Below, one piece after another: positions 8,124 to 16,202 of a stretch of 64,000 bases of DNA. A program made the position numbers and the translations under genes. The number at the start of each line of letters is the position of its first letter. The first letter of the stretch is position 1. The notes beneath the pieces were generated by a model that was given only the letters and a program-made list of their open reading frames with translations, was not told the DNA's origin and made no database searches. Origin of the DNA: Brevundimonas subvibrioides ATCC 15264 (lineage in GTDB: Bacteria > Pseudomonadota > Alphaproteobacteria > Caulobacterales > Caulobacteraceae); assembly GCF_000144605.1 (NCBI RefSeq), contig NC_014375.1, forward strand, positions 1,798,001-1,862,000, written 5' to 3'.

Positions 8124-8735
8124 ATGACCGACACGACCGCTCAAGAACCGACGATGGAAGAGATCCTGGCGTCGATCCGCCGGATCATCTCCGAGGACGA
8201 CACCCCGGCTCCCGAGGCGGCCCCTGCGGCTGCGGCACCCGAGCCGGACCCGGTGGTCGAACCCGAACCCGTCACCGCCTTCATGGAGGCGACGCCCTCG
8301 ACGTCCGAGCCGGAGCCGGAGCCGGAGCATGAGGACGAGGAAATCCTCGATCTGACCGACCGTTACGAGGCCCCCGCGCACGAAACGATCGGCGACCTGG
8401 ATGTCGCCGCGCCGGAGCCCGAGCCCTTTCCGACGTCGTTCCATTCGGAGCCCGCGCCCGTGCATCCCGAACCGGCCCCCAGCACATCCTCCGTCGATCA
8501 CGAAGCCCTGGTCAGCGAGACGGCTTCGGCCAGCGCGGCCTCGGCCTTTGCCGGTCTGGCCGCCAGCTTCCGTCCGCCGGAACCCACACCGACGGGCGGA
8601 ACCGGCCCGACCATCGACGACCTCGCTCGCGCCCTTCTTCGGCCGATGCTGAAGGAGTGGCTGGACGCCAACCTGCCCGGCATCGTCGAGACGGCGGTAC
8701 GCAAGGAAGTCGAGCGGATCGCCCGCTCCGCCTAG
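8124..8735 (+). CDS. popZ: Polar organizing protein PopZ (DUF2497)
   Basis: 203 residues with the three-part PopZ plan. A short N-terminal client-binding helix EPTMEEILASIRRIISED spans about residues 9-26. A long acidic, proline-rich disordered linker (E/P/A/D repeats, about 27-150) follows. The C-terminal oligomerisation helices contain TIDDLARALLRPMLKEWLDANLPGIVETAVRKEVERIA. In Caulobacter, PopZ forms a polar microdomain that anchors the ParB-parS centromere and recruits cell-cycle signalling proteins. Placement between tolC and valS matches Caulobacter synteny. The linker is longer than in the 177-residue Caulobacter protein. ATG 8124 directly precedes the client helix; an upstream in-frame ATG at 8049 adds non-conserved sequence and was not used. 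Confidence 0.93.
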   Translation: MTDTTAQEPTMEEILASIRRIISEDDTPAPEAAPAAAAPEPDPVVEPEPVTAFMEATPSTSEPEPEPEHEDEEILDLTDRYEAPAHETIGDLDVAAPEPEPFPTSFHSEPAPVHPEPAPSTSSVDHEALVSETASASAASAFAGLAASFRPPEPTPTGGTGPTIDDLARALLRPMLKEWLDANLPGIVETAVRKEVERIARSA

Positions 8736-8766
8736 CCCCCGGCGTCACCTGTCACTAAGACCACCA

Positions 8767-8795
8767 GGGGCGGCTCCGACGGGGCCGCCCCTTTT
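8767..8795 (+). terminator. Intrinsic terminator after popZ
   Basis: Stem GGGGCGGC (8767-8774) pairs with GCCGCCCC (8784-8791), followed immediately by TTTT and then CG. It separates popZ from valS, which starts only 18 bp beyond, so valS transcription probably depends on read-through or a promoter overlapping this region. Confidence 0.75.
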
Positions 8796-8813
8796 CGTTT
8801 CCGGACCATTCTG

Positions 8814-11528
8814 ATGCTCGAGAAAACCTTCGACCCCGCGGCCGCCGAGCCGCGCCTGTATGCCCGATGGGAGGCGTCGGGGGCGTTCGCGCCGAAGACG
8901 GACGGCGCGGCTGAGGCCTATTCGATCGTCATTCCACCGCCGAACGTGACGGGGTCGCTGCACATCGGCCATGCGCTGAACAACACCCTGCAGGACATCC
9001 TGGCCCGCTATCACCGGATGCGCGGCAAGGCCGTTCTTTGGCTGCCGGGCACGGACCACGCGGGCATCGCCACCCAGATGGTGGTCGAGCGCCAACTGGC
9101 GGCGGCGGGCAATGTCGGCCGCCGCGACATGGGCCGCGAGGCCTTCGTGCAGAAGGTGTGGGATTGGAAGGCCGAAAGCGGCGGGACGATCGTCCAGCAA
9201 CTGCGCCGGCTGGGCGCGTCCTGCGACTGGAGCCGCGAGCGGTTCACCCTCGACGAGGGGCTGAACGCGGCCGTGCGCAAGGTTTTCGTCCAGCTTCACC
9301 AGCAGGGGCTGATCTATCGCGACAAGCGGCTGGTGAACTGGGATCCGCAGTTCCAGACGGCCATCAGCGACCTCGAGGTCGAACAGCGCGAGGTCGAGGG
9401 AGCGTACTGGCATTTCGCCTATCCCCTGGCCGACGGCGTCACCTACGAACACCCGATCGCCTTCGACGAAGACGGGAATGCGACCGAGTGGGAGACGCGC
9501 GACTTCATCGTCGTGGCCACGACCCGGCCGGAGACCATGCTGGGCGACACCGGCGTGGCCGTGCATCCCGACGACGGCCGCTATGCCGGTCTGGTCGGCA
9601 AGTTCGTGACCCTGCCGATCGTCGGGCGGCGCATCCCGATCGTGGCCGACGACTACGCCGATCCGACCAAGGGCTCGGGCGCGGTCAAGATCACCCCGGC
9701 GCATGATTTCAACGACTTCGGCGTCGGAAAACGTGCAGGACTTGAAGCGCTGAACATCCTCGACGCCTTCGCGCGGATTACGACGGCGGACACGCCGGAT
9801 ATCCCGGCCGAGTACGACGGCCTGGATCGCTTCGCCGCGCGCAAGGCCATCGTCGCTCGCGCCGAGGAAGAGGGCTGGCTGCGCGAGATCGAGAAGACGC
9901 GCCACGTCGTGCCGCACGGCGACCGCTCCGGCGTGGTCATCGAGCCGTGGCTGACGGACCAGTGGTACGTCGACGCCCAAACCCTGGCCCAGCCGGCGCT
10001 GAAGGCGGTGGAGCAGGGCGACACGGTGTTCGAGCCGAAGTCGTACGAGAAGATCTATTTCGAATGGCTGCGCAACATCGAGCCCTGGTGCATCTCGCGC
10101 CAACTGTGGTGGGGCCATCGCATCCCGGCCTGGTATGACGCCGACGGCCAGATCTATGTCGCCGAGACCGAGGCGGAAGCCGTCGCCCAGTCGGGTGGCA
10201 AGGCCCTGACCCAGGACGAGGACGTCCTCGACACCTGGTTCTCGTCCGCCCTCTGGCCGTTCTCGACCATGGGCTGGCCAGAGAAGACCGACGATCTGGC
10301 GCGGTTCTATCCGACCTCGGACCTCGTGACGGCGGCCGACATCATCTTCTTCTGGGTTGCCCGGATGATGATGATGGGGCTGCACTTCATGGACGAGGTG
10401 CCGTTCAAACGCGTGATCATCAACGGCCTCGTCCGCGACGAGAAGGGCCAGAAGATGAGCAAGTCCAAGGGGAACGTGATCGATCCTCTGGTGATCATCG
10501 ATGAGCTGGGGGCCGATCCCTTGCGCTTCACCATGGCCATCCTGTCGGGCACGCGAGACATCAAGCTGTCCCGTCAGCGCATCGAGGGATATCGCAACTT
10601 CGGCACCAAGCTGTGGAATGCCGCCCGCTTTAGCCAGATGAACGAAGCCCTGCGTGTCGAGGGCTTCGATCCGTCAACGGTTGATCAGACGATCAACCGC
10701 TGGGTCCGCGGCGAGCTGACCAAGACCGAACGCGCTGTGTCGGAAGCCATCGAGGGCGGTCGGTTCGATGATGCCGCCTCGGCCCTGTACCGCTTCGTCT
10801 GGAACGTTTTCTGTGACTGGTATCTGGAGCTGGCCAAGCCGGTCTTCCAGGGATCGGACGCGGCGGCCAAGGCCGAGACCCGGGCGATGACCGCCTGGAC
10901 CCTGGATCAGACGCTGAAGCTGCTCCACCCCGTCATGCCCTTCATTACGGAAGAGCTGTGGGACGAACTGGGCAAGGACGGCGCGGCGCGCGAGGAACCC
11001 ATGCTGATCGGTGCCCAATGGCCCGCGTTGCCCGACGCCTTCATCGATGTAGGGGCCGAGGCCGAGATCGGCTGGCTGGTCGATCTGGTCACCGACGTTC
11101 GCGCCCTGAGGGCCGAGATGAACGTTCCGCCGGGGGCCAAGCCGCCCCTGACCTTCGTCGCGCCGGACGGGGTGACGGCAGAGCGGGCCCTGCGGCACCG
11201 CGATCTGATCCTGACGCTGGCGCGCGTTTCCGAGGCTGCCGCGGCCCCGACGGCTCCGGCCGGAGCGGTGACCTTCGTCTCGGGCGGCACGGCCGCGGCC
11301 CTGTCGCTGGCGGGCATCATCGACCTGGGGGCCGAACGCGTTCGCCTGACCAAGGAGGTCGCGGCCTTCGACAGCGACATCGGGCACGTGATGAAGAAGC
11401 TGGGCAATCCCAACTTCGTCGAACGCGCCGCTCCGGCCGTGATCGACGAACAGCGGGCGAAGCTGGCGGAGGCCGAGGCCGGGAAGGCGCGTCTGGAGGC
11501 GGCGCTGGCCCGGCTGGAGAGCCTCTAG
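8814..11528 (+). CDS. valS: Valyl-tRNA synthetase
   Basis: 904 residues, the expected length for bacterial ValRS. The catalytic HIGH motif is at about 50-53 within [15 protein letters not shown], and KMSKS at 547-551. Between them lies the CP1 editing domain with [12 protein letters not shown] and [15 protein letters not shown], which clears mischarged threonine. The anticodon-binding helical domain follows, and the C-terminus is an Ala/Glu/Lys-rich coiled coil typical of ValRS. The enzyme is cytoplasmic. ATG 8814 has only a weak ribosome site. The stop codon overlaps the stop of the convergent 43-aa gene within a shared CTAG. Confidence 0.98.
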   Translation: MLEKTFDPAAAEPRLYARWEASGAFAPKTDGAAEAYSIVIPPPNVTGSLHIGHALNNTLQDILARYHRMRGKAVLWLPGTDHAGIATQMVVERQLAAAGNVGRRDMGREAFVQKVWDWKAESGGTIVQQLRRLGASCDWSRERFTLDEGLNAAVRKVFVQLHQQGLIYRDKRLVNWDPQFQTAISDLEVEQREVEGAYWHFAYPLADGVTYEHPIAFDEDGNATEWETRDFIVVATTRPETMLGDTGVAVHPDDGRYAGLVGKFVTLPIVGRRIPIVADDYADPTKGSGAVKITPAHDFNDFGVGKRAGLEALNILDAFARITTADTPDIPAEYDGLDRFAARKAIVARAEEEGWLREIEKTRHVVPHGDRSGVVIEPWLTDQWYVDAQTLAQPALKAVEQGDTVFEPKSYEKIYFEWLRNIEPWCISRQLWWGHRIPAWYDADGQIYVAETEAEAVAQSGGKALTQDEDVLDTWFSSALWPFSTMGWPEKTDDLARFYPTSDLVTAADIIFFWVARMMMMGLHFMDEVPFKRVIINGLVRDEKGQKMSKSKGNVIDPLVIIDELGADPLRFTMAILSGTRDIKLSRQRIEGYRNFGTKLWNAARFSQMNEALRVEGFDPSTVDQTINRWVRGELTKTERAVSEAIEGGRFDDAASALYRFVWNVFCDWYLELAKPVFQGSDAAAKAETRAMTAWTLDQTLKLLHPVMPFITEELWDELGKDGAAREEPMLIGAQWPALPDAFIDVGAEAEIGWLVDLVTDVRALRAEMNVPPGAKPPLTFVAPDGVTAERALRHRDLILTLARVSEAAAAPTAPAGAVTFVSGGTAAALSLAGIIDLGAERVRLTKEVAAFDSDIGHVMKKLGNPNFVERAAPAVIDEQRAKLAEAEAGKARLEAALARLESL

Positions 11529-11656
11529 CCGCGCAGGGCGGGCATGGTGGGGCTGATCGACTGGGCGTTGATCAGGGTGTCGTGCCCCACCATCGGCAGG
11601 ACGATGACCACGGCCCCGAGCAGGCCGAGGGCGAACAGAACGGTCAGGATGCGCAT
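11525..11656 (-). CDS. Single-span membrane micropeptide, 43 aa
   Basis: The reading frame starts [20 protein letters not shown], a hydrophobic segment of about 20 residues that could be a membrane anchor or uncleaved signal. A polar tail [23 protein letters not shown] follows. A strong ribosome site, AGGAGA, lies about 7 nt upstream of the ATG at 11656. It lies 69 bp downstream of the peroxidase-like gene on the same strand and may be co-transcribed with it. It ends in CTAG shared with the valS stop. No family recognised. Confidence 0.55.
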   Translation of the reverse strand: MRILTVLFALGLLGAVVIVLPMVGHDTLINAQSISPTMPALRG

Positions 11657-11724
11657 GGGTCAGTCTCCTGAGGCGGCGTCGCGCGAGGCTTCGCCCGACA
11701 CCGCCTGTTGGTTACGGAAAGGGT

Positions 11725-12285
11725 TCAGGCCGCTTTGCGGGGCGTAAAGGCATTGGCCTGGAAGGCCGCGTCGACCGGGGTTTCGGCGATGTGGTTGACG
11801 TAGTTCGAGATGGTTTTCAGCCCGACGCCGAGCACGACCTCGAGCACATTGCCGGCGGTGTAGCCCGCGCCGATCAGGCGGTTGACGTCGGCGTCCGAGA
11901 CCCAGCCGCGCTCGCGCACCACCCGGGTGGCGAAGTCGCGCAGGGCCTCCAGCCTGGCATCGGCGATCGGTCCGCCGTTGCGCACGGCCTGGATCACCGT
12001 CTGATCCAGATGCTGGCCCTGGGTGACCGTCGTATGGGCGGCCACGCAGTAGTGACAGGCATTCTCGACCGACGCGGCGATCAGGACGATCTCGCGCTCC
12101 AGCGGCGTCAGGTCGGACTTCTGATAGGCACCGGCGAGGGACCGATAGCCTTCGATCACCGCGGGGCTCTCGGCGAACTCGCCGACCAGATTGGGCACGA
12201 GGCCAAAGGCTGCCCTGGCTCCGGCGATGAAGGGCCGCGAGCCTTCGGGCGCTGTGTCGACGGTATGGATCGGGAACTGGGTCAT
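11725..12285 (-). CDS. AhpD-like / carboxymuconolactone decarboxylase-family protein
   Basis: 186 residues with the redox signature ENACHYCVAAH near residues 80-90. This is a CxxC pair followed by His, as in AhpD-type alkylhydroperoxidase cores. The preceding LTPLEREIVLIAAS helix and following GYRSL-type elements are also typical of the all-helical CMD fold. Members act as peroxidases or peroxidase partners in the cytoplasm. ATG 12285 (MTQFPIHTV) was chosen because homology begins there; a longer frame to 12333 reads into the promoter. It is divergent from a LysR regulator at 12411, suggesting that the regulator controls it, perhaps in response to an oxidant or an aromatic compound. Confidence 0.85.
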   Translation of the reverse strand: MTQFPIHTVDTAPEGSRPFIAGARAAFGLVPNLVGEFAESPAVIEGYRSLAGAYQKSDLTPLEREIVLIAASVENACHYCVAAHTTVTQGQHLDQTVIQAVRNGGPIADARLEALRDFATRVVRERGWVSDADVNRLIGAGYTAGNVLEVVLGVGLKTISNYVNHIAETPVDAAFQANAFTPRKAA

Positions 12286-12383
12286 GGTCGGTCTCCTTGA
12301 TCTGGCGGACGCGGGTTGCGTCGTCGGTATCAAGGTGCGCCGTCTGCGCAGCGAGCATTAGCCGGGGAGATCGCCTTTGACTT

Positions 12384-12398
12384 ATGCGCGCAACGCAT
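12384..12398. promoter_or_regulatory. LysR-type operator (T-N11-A palindrome)
   Basis: The 15-mer ATGCG-CGCAA-CGCAT is a perfect inverted repeat with 5-bp arms and fits the LysR-family T-N11-A rule. It lies in the 125-bp divergent region between the AhpD-like gene and lysR, 12 bp before the chosen regulator start, as expected for an autoregulatory site. Binding is inferred. Confidence 0.55.
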
Positions 12399-12410
12399 GA
12401 AAAGGGCGGC

Positions 12411-13301
12411 ATGGATCGCCTGTCCGCCCTTCGCCTGTTCGTCCGCACGGTGGAAACCGGCAGCTTCTCGCGCGCCGGGCGCGACGCCGGTCTGTCGCAA
12501 TCCGCCACCAGCCGGGCGATCGCGGCGCTGGAGGCCGATCTCGGCGCGCGGCTGTTGTTGCGCACCACGCGCCGGCTGTCGGTGACCGAGCCCGGCCAGC
12601 GGGTCTATGAGCAGGCGCTGCGCATGCTCGACGAGGACGCGGCCCTGATGGAGGCGGCGGCGGGCGCGGACCGCGAACCGGTCGGGCGGCTGAGAGTCTC
12701 GACTTCGGTGGCGTTCGCGACCGACGAGGTCGCCCCGCACGTCAGCAGCTTCCTGAACGCCTTTCCGAAGATGCGGCTGGATCTGGCGGCGACGGACGCG
12801 CGGATCGATGCGGTCGCCGAGGGCGTGGACCTGCTCTTGCGTCTGAGCCCGCTGACCGACAGCGGCATGACAGGGCGGCGGCTGGGGGCCTATGAACGCT
12901 GGCTCGTCGCGTCACCTGAGGTCGCGCAGACGCTGGATACCGGGGCGCCGCTCGCGGACCAGCTGAGGGACCGCTGTATCCTCTACTCCGGGTCGACGCT
13001 GGGGGTGCGGTGGCGGCTGGACGGACCTGCCGATCCGGTGGTGTTCGAGGCGTCGGGGCCGGTGACGGCCGGGGCGGGGGCTGTCGTCCGTGGCCTGGCC
13101 CTGTCCGGGGCGGGCGTGGTGCTGCTGCCGTCCTTTGCCGTCCGCGCCGATCTGGCCGGCGGGCGGCTGGTCCGGGTCGCGCCGGAATGGTGTGGCCCGT
13201 CCATCGACCTGTCGGCGCTGTGGACTCACCGGGAGTTGCCGCGCAAGGGGCGGGTGTTCCTCGACTATCTGTTGCCGCTTCTGACCCTGGATGACCGCTG
13301 A
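12411..13301 (+). CDS. LysR-family transcriptional regulator
   Basis: 296 residues. The N-terminal winged helix-turn-helix is clear: LSALRLFVRTVETGSFSRAG..GLSQSATSRAIAALEADLGARLLLR, about residues 4-50. The C-terminal periplasmic-binding-like effector domain starts with GRLRVSTSVAF. The sequence pattern places it in the large LysR subgroup with short effector domains common in proteobacteria. ATG 12411 was chosen because the HTH begins immediately; an upstream in-frame ATG (12384) coincides with the operator. It is divergent from the AhpD-like gene, its likely target. Its TGA overlaps the tlyA ATG by one base, so tlyA may be translationally coupled. Confidence 0.92.
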   Translation: MDRLSALRLFVRTVETGSFSRAGRDAGLSQSATSRAIAALEADLGARLLLRTTRRLSVTEPGQRVYEQALRMLDEDAALMEAAAGADREPVGRLRVSTSVAFATDEVAPHVSSFLNAFPKMRLDLAATDARIDAVAEGVDLLLRLSPLTDSGMTGRRLGAYERWLVASPEVAQTLDTGAPLADQLRDRCILYSGSTLGVRWRLDGPADPVVFEASGPVTAGAGAVVRGLALSGAGVVLLPSFAVRADLAGGRLVRVAPEWCGPSIDLSALWTHRELPRKGRVFLDYLLPLLTLDDR

Positions 13302-14026
13302 TGCGCCTTGATCAACTACTGGTTTCGAAAGGGCTGATCGACAGCCGGGCGCGGGCCAAGGCGGCCATTCAGGCCGGGGGCGTCACGGTGGACGGTATCG
13401 TGGTGACCAACGCCGCGCGCGCCTTCGACGACGATGCGATCGTGACGGTGACGCAGGCGCACGACTGGGTCGGGCGCGGGGCGCTGAAGCTGGATCACGC
13501 GCTGACGCTCTGGCCCGTCGAGGTTGCCGGACGGGTGGTGCTGGACGTCGGGGCCTCTACCGGGGGGTTCACCGAGGTCTGCCTGAAGCGCGGGGCGGCC
13601 AAGGTGTTTGCCGTTGATGTGGGTTTCGGGCAGCTCCACGACAGGATCGCGGCCGACCCGCGGGTGGTCAGCCTGGAGCGGACGGATGCCCGGTCGCTGG
13701 ATCGGGAGCTGATCCCCGAGGCACCTGGTCTGATCGTCTGCGACGCCAGCTTCATCGGCCTGGCCAAGGTTTTGCCCGCGGCGCTGGATCTTGCCGGGGC
13801 AGGGGCCGACCTGATCGCACTGGTCAAACCGCAGTTCGAAGGGGAGGGCCCGTCGGCGGTCGGCAAGAAGGGGATCGTGAAGGACCCCGAGGCGCATGTG
13901 GCGGCGGTGGAGGGCGTTTCGGCCTGGCTGGCCAGCGTGGGCTGGTCGGTTCAGGCAACGACCGAAAGCCCGATCACCGGCGGTGATGGCAATGTCGAGT
14001 TTCTGATCTGGGCGAAGAAGCCCTGA
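13301..14026 (+). CDS. tlyA: TlyA-family rRNA (cytidine-2'-O)-methyltransferase
   Basis: 241 residues. An N-terminal S4 RNA-binding domain (residues 1-60, MRLDQLLVSKGLIDSRARAK..I.AG.V.VDG) precedes an FtsJ-like SAM methyltransferase with motif I VLDVGASTGGFTE near 80-92. Catalytic-type residues are seen in KLDHAL, CDASFIGL and LVKPQFE. In mycobacteria TlyA 2'-O-methylates cytidines in 16S and 23S rRNA and affects capreomycin sensitivity; many bacteria have a shorter type acting on 23S. It starts at the base where lysR stops. Length and motif content are normal. Confidence 0.92.
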   Translation: MRLDQLLVSKGLIDSRARAKAAIQAGGVTVDGIVVTNAARAFDDDAIVTVTQAHDWVGRGALKLDHALTLWPVEVAGRVVLDVGASTGGFTEVCLKRGAAKVFAVDVGFGQLHDRIAADPRVVSLERTDARSLDRELIPEAPGLIVCDASFIGLAKVLPAALDLAGAGADLIALVKPQFEGEGPSAVGKKGIVKDPEAHVAAVEGVSAWLASVGWSVQATTESPITGGDGNVEFLIWAKKP

Positions 14027-14095
14027 TCGACGGGCGGTCGCCGCTCGGGCAGCGAGCCGTCGCGCGTCGGGCTTTGGCCGTTTGGGACAAGTGAA

Positions 14096-14125
14096 AGCCG
14101 CCGATGGATTGCTCCACCGGCGGCT
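14096..14125. terminator. Hairpin between convergent genes (possible terminator)
   Basis: The 8-bp stem AGCCGCCG (14096-14103) and CGGCGGCT (14118-14125) encloses a 14-base loop in the gap between tlyA (plus) and the glycine-zipper gene (minus). There is no T-run on either side, so factor-independent termination is uncertain. Confidence 0.4.
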
Positions 14126-14188
14126 CCCGTCACGTCGTCGGTCGACAGGGGGGCTGAAAACTAACCGACGCCGCGATCCTGTTGACCG

Positions 14189-14758
14189 TTACCGGGGCAC
14201 CCAGCCGCGGCGCGGGTCGTAAACGTAATAGCCGTCGGCGCTGACCTGGTAGCCGTTGTCGTAGCGACGGTCGTTCGAGCGGCTGTCATAGCGACGATCG
14301 TCGTAGCGGCCGTAGGACTGGGCCCGGTCGTCGTAGCGATCCCGGTCGTTGTAGTAGGTCGCCGGCGGGGCGTAGGCCGACCCCTGGTAGCCGTTCGACT
14401 GGCAATTGCTGTTCGACGCACGACCGACCTGGGATCCGACGATGGCACCCAGCACGCCGCCGATGATCGAGCCTTCGGTGCGGTTGCCACGGGCCGCGAT
14501 CTGCGAGCCGGCGACGGCTCCGACGCCTGCGCCGATTAGGGCACCCGCGCCCGTCCGACCCTGACCCAGCGTCTGGCAACGATCGCGGTAGCCATTGTTG
14601 CCGTAGCCCTGGTTGTAGCCGTAGGGCTGGCTGTAGCCCTGGTTCTGGTAGCTGTTGCCGTAGCCATAGGACTGGGCCGAGGCGGCGGCGGGCATCAGGG
14701 TGAAGGCACCGATGACGGCGGCGACGGCGGCGACTGAACTCTTCATCGAAACGGACAT
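14189..14758 (-). CDS. Glycine-zipper surface protein with Tyr/Gln/Asn-rich head
   Basis: 189 residues. A Sec signal peptide ends at ASA-QS. The next 30 residues are dominated by Tyr, Gly, Asn and Gln in a repeating YGY..GY pattern, a prion-like low-complexity tract. The centre is a glycine zipper of the Rickettsia 17-kDa antigen type, with two GxxxG helices: GAGALIGAGVGAVAGS and SIIGGVLGAIVGSQVG. The C-terminal third is Arg/Asp/Tyr-rich (YDDR repeats). A location in the periplasm or outer membrane is inferred. The upstream region holds repeated GTTCA/TGAAC motifs (14831-14869). It may respond to envelope stress, but this is speculation. Confidence 0.85.
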   Translation of the reverse strand: MSVSMKSSVAAVAAVIGAFTLMPAAASAQSYGYGNSYQNQGYSQPYGYNQGYGNNGYRDRCQTLGQGRTGAGALIGAGVGAVAGSQIAARGNRTEGSIIGGVLGAIVGSQVGRASNSNCQSNGYQGSAYAPPATYYNDRDRYDDRAQSYGRYDDRRYDSRSNDRRYDNGYQVSADGYYVYDPRRGWVPR

Positions 14759-14830
14759 CGGGAGGATCCCCTGTGTTGGGAGACGCGGGGTGCGGCTCCG
14801 ATCTGATGCTCCGGTTTTAGGGGTTCGAAC

Positions 14831-14869
14831 CTGAACGCGTTTTGAGCGGGTCGTTCATCTTCGTTCAGG
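14831..14869 (-). promoter_or_regulatory. Repeated TGAAC/GTTCA motifs upstream of glycine-zipper gene
   Basis: Plus-strand CTGAACG at 14831-14837 and GTTCA at 14853-14857 and 14863-14867 form a cluster. The latter two are exactly 10 bp apart, one helical turn, as for a dimeric response regulator. They lie 70-110 bp upstream of the ATG at 14758. The regulator is unknown. Confidence 0.4.
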
Positions 14870-14906
14870 TTTCGCGATGCGCGTCAGGGCGTCTAGAAGC
14901 CGAGCG

Positions 14907-16151
14907 ATGAGCATGACGTTGAAGATCGCCCGGGTGGCCGGACAGGGAGACGGCGTGGCCGAGACGCCGGGCGGGCCGGTCTTCGTGCCCCTGACCCTGC
15001 CCGGCGAGACCGTGCGCGGCGAGGTCCGGGACGGGCGGATGGACGGGGCGGAGGTGGTCGAGGCCAGTCCAGACCGGGTGCCGCCGGTGTCGCCGCAGTA
15101 TGGCGACTGCGGCGGATGTTCGCTGCAGCACTGGGCCAGCAAGCCGTATCTCGACTGGAAGCGGGACCAGGTGGTCGCAGCCCTGGCGCGCGAGCGGATC
15201 GAGACGGAAGTCGAGGCGACGGTGGCGGTGCCGCCGGGGACGCGGCGACGGCTGGCCCTGCATGCGCGGCGGCTGGAGGACGGGCGCGTCGTGCTGGGGT
15301 TCAAGGCGCGCAAGTCGTGGCGGCTGGTGGAGGTGACGACCTGTCCGGTGGCCGACCCCCGGCTGGTGGCCGCCTTTCCGCTGCTGGCGAAGATGGCGGG
15401 CGCCTTCCTGGAACATCCGAAATCCGCCCCGACCCTGCATGTGACCTGGACGCTGGACGGACTGGACGTCGATGTGACGGGGGTCGAGCGCCGCTCGGGC
15501 GGGCTGTCCGCGGACCGCCAGATGCAGGCGATCCGGGCGGCGGGCGAGGGCGACCTGGCCCGGCTGAGCCTGGCCGGCGAGACGCTGGTGATGGCGCGGC
15601 AGCCGAGGGTCCGCTTCGGCCCGGCGACGGTCCCCCTGCCGGCGGGCGGCTTCCTGCAGGCGGTGCCGGAGGCTGAAGACGCGATGACGTCGCGGGCCGT
15701 GGCGGCGGTGAAGGGCGCGAAGGTCGTCGCCGACCTGTTCTGCGGAGCCGGGACCTTCACCTTCCCGCTGGCGACGGTGGCGCGGGTGATCGCGGCGGAC
15801 GCCTCGGCCGCCGGGATCGCGGCGCTGAAGGTCGGGATCGGATCGGCCAAGGGCATGAAGGCCATCGAGGCCCAGGCCCGCGACCTGTTCCGGCGCCCGC
15901 TGACGCCCTTCGACCTCAAGGCCTGCGAGGCCATCGTGTTCGACCCGCCGCGCGCCGGGGCCATCGACCAGACGGCCCAGATCGCGGGGACGAAGGCAGC
16001 GGTCGTCGTGGGCGTGTCCTGCAATCCCCAGACCTTCGCCCGGGACGCGCGGGTGCTGATCGACTCAGGGTTCCGGCTGGAGACGGTCACGCCCGTGGAC
16101 CAGTTCCTGTGGTCCAGCCATGTCGAGCTGGTCGGGGTGTTCCGGCGATAG
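14907..16151 (+). CDS. TrmA/RumA-type 23S rRNA (uracil-C5)-methyltransferase
   Basis: 414 residues. An N-terminal TRAM-like beta domain (about 1-55) leads into the Fe-S segment PQYGDCGGCSLQHW and a further Cys in VTTCPVADP. The SAM domain has DLFCGAGTFTFPLA. The catalytic nucleophile loop VSCNPQTFARD and the terminal HVELVGVF are as in RumA/RlmD. In E. coli RumA the cluster is held by C-x5-CGGC plus a distant Cys; here the first position is Ser (VSPQYGDCGGC), so one ligand is missing. The upstream frame to 14877 lacks conservation, so ATG 14907 (MSMTLKIA) was chosen. Probable role is m5U formation in 23S rRNA; the exact position is unknown. Confidence 0.88.
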   Translation: MSMTLKIARVAGQGDGVAETPGGPVFVPLTLPGETVRGEVRDGRMDGAEVVEASPDRVPPVSPQYGDCGGCSLQHWASKPYLDWKRDQVVAALARERIETEVEATVAVPPGTRRRLALHARRLEDGRVVLGFKARKSWRLVEVTTCPVADPRLVAAFPLLAKMAGAFLEHPKSAPTLHVTWTLDGLDVDVTGVERRSGGLSADRQMQAIRAAGEGDLARLSLAGETLVMARQPRVRFGPATVPLPAGGFLQAVPEAEDAMTSRAVAAVKGAKVVADLFCGAGTFTFPLATVARVIAADASAAGIAALKVGIGSAKGMKAIEAQARDLFRRPLTPFDLKACEAIVFDPPRAGAIDQTAQIAGTKAAVVVGVSCNPQTFARDARVLIDSGFRLETVTPVDQFLWSSHVELVGVFRR

Positions 16152-16172
16152 GGCGAACGAAAAACACCGTCC

Positions 16173-16199
16173 GACCCGTTCGACCCGTTCGACCCGTTC
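16173..16199. repeat. Three tandem copies of a 9-bp unit
   Basis: CGACCCGTT occurs three times in direct tandem just before the stop of the convergent radical SAM gene. The last copy runs into CGGGTC, making a GACCC-GTTC-GGGTC mini-hairpin. It occupies the short gap between two convergent genes. It may assist 3'-end formation or be simple slippage. Confidence 0.75.
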
Positions 16200-16202
16200 G
16201 GG

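Noticed and set aside
8745-10385. 546-codon minus-strand frame
   Set aside because: It lies antisense to valS, whose motifs (HIGH, KMSKS, editing domain) are complete; the minus-strand frame shows no domain.
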